Of a stretch of DNA of 8,851 nucleotides, positions 1 to 6,099 are shown piece after piece. The translations under genes and the position numbers were made by a program. This stretch comes from Desulfobacterales bacterium (GTDB lineage: Bacteria; Desulfobacterota; DSM-4660; Desulfatiglandales; Desulfatiglandaceae), in the NCBI GenBank assembly GCA_027061865.1, contig JAMOVZ010000275.1, positions 1 through 8,851 on the forward strand. The letters run 5' to 3'. The notes under the pieces were generated by a model. That model saw only the letters and a list, made by a program, of their open reading frames with translations, had not been told where the DNA came from and ran no database searches. The stretch's first letter is position 1, and each line of letters begins with the position of its first letter.

Positions 1-418
1 GGGCCTGCTGGAGGGGTTCCATTGCTGAGACCTCCCGGCGTCCAAAGCCTTCCTTGATTTCCTCTACAAGTTCGGCGTAACTAAGCAGTTCATTCCTGAG
101 CAACCCGATCTTTGGTTGACCGCCCAGCTCAGGGGAAAATTCTTTCAGTTTTTCCAGGGCCTGCTCTATGTACCGCTTGTTTTCAATCAATGCCTCGGTC
201 TCAGAGAAACCGTAAAGAAAAAAATTCTTTTCGTAACGCCTTATCTCCAAGATTATGTTTTCCAAGTCATCGGCTATCTCAACGAAGCGTATCTTTTTCT
301 CAATTATCTTAAGATTCCTGTAAGATAGGAACCCAACAACGCCTACTGCGAGACAGAAGAAGGACATTCCCAGCAGAATCTTGCGCCTCAAATTCAAGGA
401 GAAAAAGGATCCAACCAT
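1..418 (-). CDS. Membrane-anchored sensor protein, N-terminal part (histidine kinase or chemoreceptor type)
   Basis: An open frame runs from ATG at 418-416 to the left edge with no stop (139 codons seen); an in-frame stop at 439-437 leaves this as the only nearby ATG. Seen: a basic start (NLRRK, residues 9-13), one hydrophobic helix at about 14-33, then a long charged helical segment containing RRYEKNFFLYG (60-70) and alternating Leu/Glu/Lys stretches. That arrangement is the usual one for the N-terminus of two-component sensor kinases and methyl-accepting receptors, where a periplasmic helical bundle follows the first membrane helix. The second membrane helix, HAMP and catalytic or signalling domain would lie outside the window, so kinase versus chemoreceptor cannot be decided; I favour a kinase. 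The Shine-Dalgarno is weak. It is divergent from the EamA gene across a 408-bp spacer. Confidence 0.6.
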   Translation of the reverse strand, partial: MVGSFFSLNLRRKILLGMSFFCLAVGVVGFLSYRNLKIIEKKIRFVEIADDLENIILEIRRYEKNFFLYGFSETEALIENKRYIEQALEKLKEFSPELGGQPKIGLLRNELLSYAELVEEIKEGFGRREVSAMEPLQQA

Positions 419-430
419 GTTATTGCCCGC

Positions 431-472
431 GTATGTTTATTTTATTCAGCAATACCTTAAGTTTAAGCATAC
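431..472 (-). promoter_or_regulatory. Hairpin and weak candidate promoter before the sensor gene
   Basis: Positions 431-439 (GTATGTTTA) pair with 464-472 (TAAGCATAC) over nine positions, with one G-T wobble, around a 24-base loop. Within it, read on the minus strand, TAAAAT (444-439) has five of six bases of the -10 consensus and TTAAAC (466-461) lies 16 bases upstream as a poor -35. Transcription from it would begin only about a dozen bases before the sensor ATG. Both calls are by eye and the promoter is weak. Confidence 0.22.
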
Positions 473-661
473 CTCAAGACTAGCGGGGTAATCAATGCCG
501 TAAACAAATGGAGTTGTAGTATTTAAGGACGACAAGGCCGGTAATGATGATATCGCATCCGCCCAATAGGCGGGAGCTGGTTGTGGGTAGTTGAGTCGCA
601 CAAGGCCGTTTAGTGAGTCCGTCAGCAGGTTAAAGATATCTGAGCTTCAGTGATGAAAGGG

Positions 662-669
662 AGGAGGTG
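662..669 (+). promoter_or_regulatory. Near-consensus Shine-Dalgarno of the 11-codon ORF
   Basis: AGGAGGTG matches the anti-Shine-Dalgarno almost perfectly. Six bases separate GGAGG from the ATG at 674, which is optimal spacing. It is one of the strongest ribosome-binding sites in the window, yet it serves only an 11-codon frame. Confidence 0.6.
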
Positions 670-673
670 TGAA

Positions 674-709
674 ATGTCATACTTGAAATTGGATGATTTC
701 AGGTGGTAA
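674..709 (+). CDS. Possible 11-residue leader peptide
   Basis: ATG 674 to TAA 709 encodes MSYLKLDDFRW. What supports translation is the strong, well-spaced Shine-Dalgarno at 662-669; nothing in the peptide is recognisable. A hairpin (TGAAAT at 684-689, ATTTCA at 696-701, six-base loop) lies inside the frame, and the stop falls about 120 bases before the EamA start. This could be a regulatory leader peptide for the downstream permease, or the start of a once longer gene now broken by frameshift. The peptide contains one each of Tyr, Phe and Trp but no run of any residue, so a classical attenuator is not demonstrated. Confidence 0.35.
   Translation: MSYLKLDDFRW
682..703 (+). repeat. Inverted repeat inside the leader ORF
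   Basis: TGAAAT (684-689) and ATTTCA (696-701) are perfect inverted copies around a six-base loop. Counting a T-G wobble (683/702) and C-G (682/703) extends the stem to eight pairs. The loop contains the ATG at 693 of the second short frame, so folding could control that start. No T-run follows, so it is not an intrinsic terminator. Confidence 0.4.
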
Positions 710-830
710 GGATGGGATGATATGTGCTGGATCAAGAGATGCCGCGGATTCAATTCTAGAGCAAGAAGAGTACAACAAAACTCATAATATTCAGATTAAG
801 TATACAAAGGGAAAAGGATCAACCCCGTGA
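693..830 (+). CDS. Possible 45-residue small protein coupled to the EamA gene
   Basis: ATG 693 opens a 45-codon frame ending TGA 828-830, which overlaps the GTG start of the EamA gene as GTGA, a layout typical of translational coupling. The product starts MISGGKDGMICAGS, is hydrophilic (many Glu, Lys, Asn) and has no membrane segment. No good Shine-Dalgarno stands directly before ATG 693; the strong one at 662-669 serves the ATG at 674. The frame may instead be the second half of a frameshifted gene that began at 674. I do not recognise a family and the frame may be chance. Confidence 0.25.
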   Translation: MISGGKDGMICAGSRDAADSILEQEEYNKTHNIQIKYTKGKGSTP

Positions 831-1786
831 TTTTTCTCAAATTGCTGCTTACAGCGCTATTTTGGGGAGGGACATTTATTTCTGGCCGCACGCTGGGGGC
901 CCTGGGGGTCCATCCAACTGCAGCCGCCTTTCTGCGCTTTACTGTCTCCAGCGTCCTGTTAGTGATACTGGTGGTTTTGCGCATGGGCAGGATTCCCGCC
1001 TTACCCTCCAGGCTGTGGCTGAAGATGGGGTTGTTGGGTCTTACAGGCGTTTTTTCCTATAATATCCTTTTCTTTTGGGGCCTGGGGTTGGTCGAGGCCG
1101 GGAGGGCCTCTATAATCATCGCTATAAGTCCTGCTATGATCGCCCTTGGCGCTTCGCTTATATTCGGCCAGCGCCTGGGGATCCCGAGATGCCTAGGGGT
1201 TGTGGCCTCTATCATCGGGGCAATGACCGCTATTAGCAGTGGAAATCCAGCAGCCCTCCTTTCTGGCGGCATCGGATTAGGGGATCTGCTGATTTTTGGG
1301 TGTGTGTTGAGCTGGGCCGCCTACTCCTTGATCGGCAAGGCAGTGCTTAGTGACACCTCTCCACTCGTATCAGTGACATATTCCAGTGCCATAGGGGCAT
1401 TGATGCTGCTCCCGGCCGCCCTCACTAACGGCCTTGTGGAGGCACTGCCCACTTACACTTTGCCAGAATGGCTCAACATCGGTTATTTGGGAGTGTTTGG
1501 AACGGTAATTGGATTTGTCTGGTATTATGAGGGAATCGAAAAGATAGGTGCTGCAAAGGCCTCCCTTTTCATTAACTTTGTACCCATATTCGCCATTTTG
1601 CTATCTGCTTCCCTTTTGGGTGAACGCCTCACAATGTCGCTTGCAGTGGGAGCCGTTATGGTGGTGTGCGGAGTATATGTCACCAATAATGGCTTCTCAT
1701 TTCCTGCAAGGCAAAGGAGACTCGCTGGCCTGGAAAGGCGGTTCAAAAAGGGGAAAGGAGAAAGCCTTGTCAACTCAATGGATTGA
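827..1786 (+). CDS. EamA/DMT-superfamily inner-membrane permease
   Basis: A 319-residue, highly hydrophobic protein starting at GTG 827, with an AAAAGG-like site about nine bases upstream. It has the two tandem EamA repeats of the drug/metabolite transporter superfamily, at about 3-136 and 152-287, giving ten predicted helices. Seen: WGGTFISGR near the N-terminus (13-21), the ERL-like GQRLG (115-119) at the end of repeat one, LSWAAYSLIGK (161-171) opening repeat two and LGERLT (264-269) near its end; these are family hallmarks. Members export amino acids, metabolites or drugs, but the substrate cannot be read from sequence. The C-terminal tail after the last helix is short and basic (ARQRRLAGLERRFKKGK). 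Length is near the family norm of about 300. The gene may be coupled to the short frame before it. Confidence 0.9.
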   Translation: MIFLKLLLTALFWGGTFISGRTLGALGVHPTAAAFLRFTVSSVLLVILVVLRMGRIPALPSRLWLKMGLLGLTGVFSYNILFFWGLGLVEAGRASIIIAISPAMIALGASLIFGQRLGIPRCLGVVASIIGAMTAISSGNPAALLSGGIGLGDLLIFGCVLSWAAYSLIGKAVLSDTSPLVSVTYSSAIGALMLLPAALTNGLVEALPTYTLPEWLNIGYLGVFGTVIGFVWYYEGIEKIGAAKASLFINFVPIFAILLSASLLGERLTMSLAVGAVMVVCGVYVTNNGFSFPARQRRLAGLERRFKKGKGESLVNSMD

Positions 1787-1942
1787 AGGGAAGGGGCCTT
1801 GAAATTTGGATATTATTAAAGTATAGGTGTCGGGGCTGAGTGAGAGGCCTATCCCATACTTGATATCATTGATCATTATAGGTTGATTAACAGTATTTAA
1901 GAGCCAGGGTCCGCTTTCTTCCAAGTACAAGGTGTTGAGACA
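1787..1942 (+). promoter_or_regulatory. Leader of ktrBA with inverted repeats
   Basis: This 156-bp spacer must carry the ktrBA control signals unless the operon reads through from the EamA gene. AAGTATAGG (1819-1827) can pair with CCTAT (1849-1853) and ACTT (1858-1861), with a bulge in the right arm. Just after it come TGATATCA (1861-1868) and TGATCA (1870-1875), both perfect palindromes, and three copies of TTGAT (1860, 1869, 1883). I could not find a convincing -35/-10 pair, and the conserved blocks of the c-di-AMP (ydaO) riboswitch, which controls ktr genes in Firmicutes, were not recognised. Confidence 0.35.
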
Positions 1943-3313
1943 TTGAAGAAATTCTTTCAAAAAATGTCACCTCAACAGGTTCTGACCTTCAGCTTCTTGC
2001 TCCTTATAATCCTTGGCACAGTGCTGCTCAGCCTGCCTTTCTCAGTAAAGGGTGGCCGCATAGGCCTGATAGATGCCTTTTTCACAGCTACTTCAGCCGT
2101 TTGCGTCACTGGATTGGTAGTAGTGGATACAGGCTCCTATTTTACCTCATTCGGCCATTGGGTCATCCTGTTCTTGATCCAGGTGGGGGGCTTGGGAATA
2201 GTAACCTTTTCTGTGCTTTTTTACAGCATGCTGGGTTTCAAGGTGAGGATCCGCGACCGCCTCGCGGTACAAAGCAGTTTTTCCACATCCTCCAGGGAAG
2301 ACATTATTGTTTTGTTGAAGTCCATCTTCCTCTATACAGTGGTCATAGAGGGCATTGGCGTCCTGCTTTTAACGCTTGCAGGATTGAGGACATTCCCCTT
2401 CGGGCAAGCCCTCCGCTATGGACTTTTCCATAGTATCTCAGCATTTTGTAATGCCGGTTTTTCCCTTTTCTGGGACAGTTTCAGCCATTGGAGCCAGGAC
2501 TGGCTGGTAAATCTGACCCTCTGGGGGCTGATCATTTCCGGCGGAATGGGTTTCATAGCGCTTAGGGATATAGTCCAGGGGCTTTCCAATAAAGGCGCGG
2601 CAAGCAGACTCCGGACAAAGCTATCCTTGCATACCAAGCTTGTGCTTACCTCTTCAGCCGTTTTGGTCGTGGGAGGAACAATCACTATTATGGCCCTGGA
2701 ATCTGCGAATACCTTGCGGGATTTTGGTATGAGCGGGAAATTTCTGGCGGCCTCCTTTCAGTCAATAACTGCTAGAACTGCGGGATTCAACACCATAGAT
2801 ATCTTCAGCCTCACCAACTCAACGCTTTTTATCCTTCTCGTATTGATGTTTATAGGGGCTAGCCCCGGATCTTGCGGAGGGGGAGTAAAAAACATCAACA
2901 TTGCGATCTTGGTGATATTGGCCTTTAATCGCTTCAGGGGCAGAGAAACTTGCGAAGTGTTCAAACGCACCATCCCTGAGGAAGCAATATACAGGGCGCT
3001 TACAATAATACTGGTGTCAGTGGCTGTTGTGATTATCATGGCATCCCTTTTGATGATGAGCGAGATGGGCCATATCTCCCATTCTGAAACCAGGGGGGAA
3101 TTCTTGGAATACCTCTTTGAGACCGTGTCGGCATTTGGCACTGTTGGACTTAGTATGGGTGCGACCTCTAAGCTGAGTGTGGTTGGAAAACTCATAGTGA
3201 TCATAACCATGTTTATTGGTAGGGTGGGGCCTCTAAACCTTGCATACACCTTGGCAAAACGGACTCCTAGCAAGAAGTTCAAGTATGCAGAGGAAAAGAT
3301 TTTCATCGGATAA
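1943..3313 (+). CDS. ktrB: KtrB/TrkH-family K+ uptake channel subunit
   Basis: A 456-residue pore-forming membrane subunit of the Trk/Ktr/HKT superfamily. All four pore-loop filter regions are visible: VCVTGL (53-58), FCNAGF (168-173), TAGFN (279-283) and GTVGLS (399-404), each with its conserved Gly. The intramembrane-loop motif GASPGSCGGGVK (305-316), which gates the pore, and the conserved Arg in IGRVGPL (425-431) are intact. I take the TTG start at 1943 because AAGGTG lies eight bases upstream and MKKFFQKMSPQQVL matches the usual KtrB opening; the ATG at 1964 is the alternative. The length suits KtrB (about 445) better than TrkH (about 480). ktrA follows 14 bases after the stop, so the two form an operon encoding a probably Na+-dependent K+ uptake system used in turgor and pH control. 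Confidence 0.95.
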   Translation: MKKFFQKMSPQQVLTFSFLLLIILGTVLLSLPFSVKGGRIGLIDAFFTATSAVCVTGLVVVDTGSYFTSFGHWVILFLIQVGGLGIVTFSVLFYSMLGFKVRIRDRLAVQSSFSTSSREDIIVLLKSIFLYTVVIEGIGVLLLTLAGLRTFPFGQALRYGLFHSISAFCNAGFSLFWDSFSHWSQDWLVNLTLWGLIISGGMGFIALRDIVQGLSNKGAASRLRTKLSLHTKLVLTSSAVLVVGGTITIMALESANTLRDFGMSGKFLAASFQSITARTAGFNTIDIFSLTNSTLFILLVLMFIGASPGSCGGGVKNINIAILVILAFNRFRGRETCEVFKRTIPEEAIYRALTIILVSVAVVIIMASLLMMSEMGHISHSETRGEFLEYLFETVSAFGTVGLSMGATSKLSVVGKLIVIITMFIGRVGPLNLAYTLAKRTPSKKFKYAEEKIFIG

Positions 3314-3327
3314 GGGAGTTATAGCAG

Positions 3328-3987
3328 ATGAAAAAATTTGCAGTTTTTGGTCTAGGCAATTTTGGTGCCTTTGTTGCGAGGGCCCTTTACGAAGAGGGCC
3401 ACGAAGTGCTTTGTGTTGACAGGAACGAGGACCGGGTAAATCGAATGCGCGAGTACTCTACCTATGCAATTATCGGGGATGCTACGGACAAAGAGTTGAT
3501 GGAGTCGGCTGGAGTTGCGGACATGGATGGAGTGATCATTAGCTTGGGAAATGATCTCAGTGCAAGTGTGCTGGCCACCCTTTATCTAAAGGACCTCAAG
3601 GTGGAAAACATATTAGTGAAGATACGGAGTGAAGATCAGGGGCGAATACTCCAGAAGATCGGGGCTTCTGAGGTGATTTTCCCTGAAAAGGAAACCGCCT
3701 TCAAGATTGCAAGAGCCCTTTCAAACCCCAACGTGCTGGATTACATTCCATTGTCTGAGGACTACAGTATCCAGGAAGTGGCCCCCCCCAGCGAGTTTAT
3801 AGGAAAGACCCTGGGGGAATTAAACCTGAGGGCCAAGTATGGGGTGAACGTCATCGCAGTGCGGGAATTGGTGCCTGAGAGAATAACCATGGTCCCTGAT
3901 GCATCTTTCATGATTAAAGACAGCGACATACTTGTGGTATTAGGAAGGACTTCTGATATAGAGAAGCTCAGCCCCGCCAAAGAATAA
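3328..3987 (+). CDS. ktrA: KtrA/TrkA-type nucleotide-binding K+ channel regulator
   Basis: A 219-residue soluble protein with an RCK_N Rossmann domain (about 2-120) and an RCK_C domain (about 135-215). Seen: the nucleotide-binding GLGNFG (8-13), the acidic residue ending strand two (CVDRNEDR, 29-36) and GDATD (50-54). The C-terminal part carries the IGKTLGELNLRAKYGV stretch typical of RCK_C. In the family, an octameric ring of this protein sits under the KtrB dimer; ATP opens and ADP closes the channel, and c-di-AMP binds RCK_C in some species. The start ATG is preceded by GGGAG nine bases upstream. Size matches single-RCK KtrA (about 220), not the double-length TrkA (about 450), which supports the Ktr naming of the pair. 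Its 3' end converges on the CBS-protein gene with only 44 bases between. Confidence 0.95.
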   Translation: MKKFAVFGLGNFGAFVARALYEEGHEVLCVDRNEDRVNRMREYSTYAIIGDATDKELMESAGVADMDGVIISLGNDLSASVLATLYLKDLKVENILVKIRSEDQGRILQKIGASEVIFPEKETAFKIARALSNPNVLDYIPLSEDYSIQEVAPPSEFIGKTLGELNLRAKYGVNVIAVRELVPERITMVPDASFMIKDSDILVVLGRTSDIEKLSPAKE

Positions 3988-4031
3988 ATCTTGCCTCCTC
4001 CCTCCGGGACTAAGGCTAGGCTGAAAATATT

Positions 4032-4580
4032 TTATGATTCTAAGAGGATGTCGGCAACTGCCAAGAACAGGTCCGTATCCCTCACTATGCCTATGATTTC
4101 GTCCCCCTCATAGACTGGTAGCACTGTTATCTTGTTCTTAAACAAGAGCTTAATAGCATCAACAAGGGATGTGTCAGCTTGAACGGATCCCCTGACCTTC
4201 AACATTATATCCCGAACCTTTGCCTCTGCATTTTTTTTAACCCTGGCTACAAAGGATGCGCGGGCCTCATCCAGGGTATGGGCATCACCTTCGGCAAAGG
4301 CCAGGGAAACACCTAAAGAACGGAGTTTCTCGCTCAGGCCCCCGGCCACCTCGGGTATCAGGACCTTTAAAATTGCCTTGAAGTCAAGGATCCCAAGAAG
4401 GTGATTATCTTTGTCAACAACTAGGATCGTATTGGGGCCCGCCTCGGTGCATATGCCCTGCTCAAGCTCACAATGGGCATGCCTCAAAATCCCCACAGCA
4501 GTCTCCAGTGTGGCTTCGGGATTTACTGCTGGGTACCTGTTTAGGGGGATCATGATATCCGTAATTTTTCTTTCCTTCAT
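4032..4580 (-). CDS. Stand-alone CBS-pair protein
   Basis: From ATG 4580 the product is 182 residues with two CBS motifs and no other domain. CBS1 spans about 5-75 (ITDIMIPLN opening, ILVVDKDNHLLGILDF closing) and CBS2 about 121-180 (VRDIML opening, ITVLPVYEGDEIIGIVRDTDL closing); a 45-residue helical linker separates them. I prefer this start over ATG 4601 because GAGGTG (4586-4591) sits five bases upstream; 4601 would add seven residues with no good site. CBS pairs bind AMP, ATP or S-adenosyl ligands and usually regulate a partner, often a transporter. Being last in an operon after a TauE-like permease and a small membrane protein, it may sense energy state for that permease; this is inference. 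The first CBS motif has a longer middle (HCELEQGICTEAGPN) than usual. Confidence 0.85.
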   Translation of the reverse strand: MKERKITDIMIPLNRYPAVNPEATLETAVGILRHAHCELEQGICTEAGPNTILVVDKDNHLLGILDFKAILKVLIPEVAGGLSEKLRSLGVSLAFAEGDAHTLDEARASFVARVKKNAEAKVRDIMLKVRGSVQADTSLVDAIKLLFKNKITVLPVYEGDEIIGIVRDTDLFLAVADILLES

Positions 4581-4585
4581 GACAA

Positions 4586-4591
4586 CACCTC
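4586..4591 (-). promoter_or_regulatory. Shine-Dalgarno deciding the CBS-protein start
   Basis: Read on the minus strand this is GAGGTG (AGAGGTG with position 4592), five bases before ATG 4580. The upstream ATG 4601 has only GTGGGA-like sequence before it, so this site favours the shorter product. Confidence 0.6.
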
Positions 4592-4602
4592 TTACAAGCA
4601 TT

Positions 4603-5028
4603 TCAGTGTCCCACGGCTAATAGGCCGCTAGCAGCAAGGCCCAGTATCAGGACCTCAGCCACTGCAAAAATTGCATATGCCCAGTCCTTTGTCCTTACCA
4701 GGATTGGGATGATCGCGACGTAGGAAATAATGGTAACGCCTGCCAGGATGGCAATGCCTATGAAGTTGAGAAAATCCGAATACTTCAACAGCCTCACCCA
4801 GCTCCATCCGCCCTTTATGTTGGCATGGTGGAGATAATCATGAACATTCATGGACCAATACCTTGAGATCTCATCCAGGGGGATGTAGGGCTCAATTATG
4901 CCGAATGCATAGATGATAAATGTAATTAAAAGGACGGCCAACCCAATAAACATGCCCTTTTCCAGTATAGCCGCGTATATTAGCTGCTCCGGTCTTGCCT
5001 TTATGTCTTGGGATGCCTTCTCTGCCAT
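4603..5028 (-). CDS. Small three-helix membrane protein, TauE-operon partner (DUF1634-like?)
   Basis: A 141-residue protein with a charged N-terminus (1-20) and three hydrophobic helices at about 24-44, 87-109 and 115-138. Between helices one and two is a 40-residue polar segment rich in His, Trp and Tyr: SRYWSMNVHDYLHHANIK (55-72) and GGWSWVRLLKY (73-83). The C-terminal pair of helices, with IPILVRTKDWAYAI between them, resembles the DUF1634 membrane family, which is often encoded beside TauE/SafE permeases, but I cannot confirm membership. GGGAGG (5035-5040) lies six bases before the ATG. It sits 23 bases after the permease gene and ends one base before the alternative start of the CBS gene, so all three are almost surely co-transcribed. 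No enzymatic motif is visible; a subunit or modulator of the permease is the natural guess. Confidence 0.8.
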   Translation of the reverse strand: MAEKASQDIKARPEQLIYAAILEKGMFIGLAVLLITFIIYAFGIIEPYIPLDEISRYWSMNVHDYLHHANIKGGWSWVRLLKYSDFLNFIGIAILAGVTIISYVAIIPILVRTKDWAYAIFAVAEVLILGLAASGLLAVGH

Positions 5029-5034
5029 TTCATT

Positions 5035-5040
5035 CCTCCC
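5035..5040 (-). promoter_or_regulatory. Strong Shine-Dalgarno of the three-helix protein gene
   Basis: GGGAGG on the minus strand, six bases before ATG 5028. An out-of-frame ATG at 5033-5031 lies between the two, giving ATGAAATG, but it is too close to the site to compete well. Confidence 0.65.
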
Positions 5041-5051
5041 GGAAAGCCGTA

Positions 5052-6011
5052 TTAAATGCCCAGGCCTTTTAAAAAGGCCTTAACGCCTGCAAATGCAAGC
5101 ATTCCTATTACGATCCATCTCACAACTGCTGGTTTGGTGACGGCCAGCACCCTGACTCCCACGAAAGATCCCAGCATGATGCCGACCAGAGAAGGGACCA
5201 CCATCATTGGGATGACACAGCCCTGGTTCAGGTATATCCATGCAGCAGAGGTATCGGTGATGGAGAGGAGAAACTTACTGGTGGCCACACTTATCTTGAG
5301 CGGGGCCCCCATTACCAAGTTTAACACCGGCACATTGGCCCAACCCGCTCCAAGGCCAAACATCCCCGCCATTATGCCGATCAAAACAAATAAGCAGAGG
5401 CCCAAAGGAGTCCTGTGTATCTTCCAGTCGACTATTTGGCCCGTGCTCCCCTCCTGGTACACCCCATAGATTCTCAAGGTGCTGGAGAGCCGGTCAGGCT
5501 TTTGCACGTCAGGCAATTCCGACTTTCTAGCGGTCAGCATCAATACGCATATTCCCATAATGGTGAGGCCCAAGGCGATTTGCACAATATTGGTTGGCAG
5601 GGCCAGGCCCAACATGGCCCCGATTATTGCGCAGGTTGAGGCAATCAGGGCCACCGGAATAGCCAGCCTCAAGCTTGCTAAATTCATTTTGAGCAGCCCG
5701 GGCCCTGCAGCCAGTGCCCCGGACAGGGCCACCAAGAGCCCGCAGCCGCGGACAAAGTCCAGGTGAAAAGGAAAGAACCCGCTGATGATGGGGACAAACA
5801 GCACTCCGCCCCCAACACCGCCGAGGACCGCCAAAATCCCCATGATAAACGTGACTGCAAATAATATCAGTGGCCAAAACCACCAAGGCGGGCCCTCAGT
5901 TTCAGGGGCAGGTGCGGAAGGCCCTCCTGTGGCAAGCCCAAGTGCGGGGGCTGCAATTATCCAACAGAGCCCAAGACCTAAGAAGATAACTAACTGCCAC
6001 CGGGTTTTCAT
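5052..6011 (-). CDS. TauE/SafE-family anion exporter with signal-like N-terminus
   Basis: A 319-residue polytopic protein. The two half-repeats of the TauE/SafE fold each carry their glycine-rich first-helix motif: GGVGGGVLFVPI (64-75) and GLGAGWANVPVLNL (219-232), with about eight helices after residue 45. Family members move sulfite, sulfoacetate, thiosulfate or related organosulfur anions across the inner membrane; the substrate here is unknown. Distinctive is the N-terminus: a basic start, a hydrophobic stretch (7-25) and then a Pro/Glu/Gly-rich linker (29-42), looking like a cleavable signal peptide or an extra helix. A polar loop (161-200) with KSELPDVQKPDRLSS links the halves. GGAGG (6019-6023) is seven bases before the ATG. 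It is the first gene of a minus-strand operon with the three-helix and CBS proteins. Confidence 0.88.
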   Translation of the reverse strand: MKTRWQLVIFLGLGLCWIIAAPALGLATGGPSAPAPETEGPPWWFWPLILFAVTFIMGILAVLGGVGGGVLFVPIISGFFPFHLDFVRGCGLLVALSGALAAGPGLLKMNLASLRLAIPVALIASTCAIIGAMLGLALPTNIVQIALGLTIMGICVLMLTARKSELPDVQKPDRLSSTLRIYGVYQEGSTGQIVDWKIHRTPLGLCLFVLIGIMAGMFGLGAGWANVPVLNLVMGAPLKISVATSKFLLSITDTSAAWIYLNQGCVIPMMVVPSLVGIMLGSFVGVRVLAVTKPAVVRWIVIGMLAFAGVKAFLKGLGI

Positions 6012-6018
6012 TAACTAA

Positions 6019-6023
6019 CCTCC
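6019..6023 (-). promoter_or_regulatory. Shine-Dalgarno of the TauE-family gene
   Basis: GGAGG on the minus strand, seven bases before ATG 6011, fixing this start for the signal-like N-terminus. Confidence 0.65.
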
Positions 6024-6099
6024 AAGGGCTAATCAAAATTTGTCAAATTTAGTTAAGGCATAACAAAAAATTAAAAAGTGATAGGCTAGTGATTTTTTG

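Larger units (their letters stand above)
419..826. other. Intergenic region between sensor and EamA genes
   Basis: This 408-bp divergent spacer holds no long gene. It contains the sensor-side hairpin (431-472), a short GC hairpin CCGCC/GGCGG (559-573, five-base loop, no T-run, so not a normal terminator), two copies of ACAAGGCCG (532-540 and 600-608), a small CTGA/TCAG hairpin (640-650), and the leader-like ORFs described separately. No tRNA or recognised riboswitch was seen. It should contain the promoter for the EamA gene, but no convincing -35/-10 pair stands out. Confidence 0.5.

Noticed and set aside
532..608. Two copies of ACAAGGCCG, 68 bases apart.
   Set aside because: Nine bases shared in a 400-bp spacer with no further copies or extension; not enough to call a functional repeat.
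753..827. Slight resemblance of EQEEYNKTHNI to the EEYNKEHGI stretch of UvrB.
   Set aside because: Only a few residues agree, the flanking UvrB motifs are absent, and the frame is too short to judge; treated as coincidence.
518..1901. AGTATTTAAG found both at 518-527 and 1892-1901, upstream of the EamA gene and of ktrB.
   Set aside because: A ten-base AT-rich match could be chance, the distances to the genes differ widely (about 300 versus 42 bases) and no -35 accompanies either copy.
1787..1942. A c-di-AMP (ydaO) riboswitch before ktrB.
   Set aside because: The genomic context fits, but I could not find the conserved sequence blocks in this 156-bp spacer.
2758..3306. A 182-codon frame on the minus strand, opposite the 3' half of ktrB.
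   Set aside because: It lies wholly opposite a clear ktrB coding region with all pore motifs, has no recognisable domain and no Shine-Dalgarno context; it is an antisense shadow.
3988..4031. A bidirectional terminator between ktrA and the CBS gene.
   Set aside because: Only a four-pair TCCC/GGGA hairpin is visible, with no adjoining T-run in the right place on either strand.
5056..5469. A 137-codon plus-strand frame opposite the TauE-family gene.
   Set aside because: The Thr/Pro-rich product is typical of antisense reading of a hydrophobic membrane protein; no start site support.
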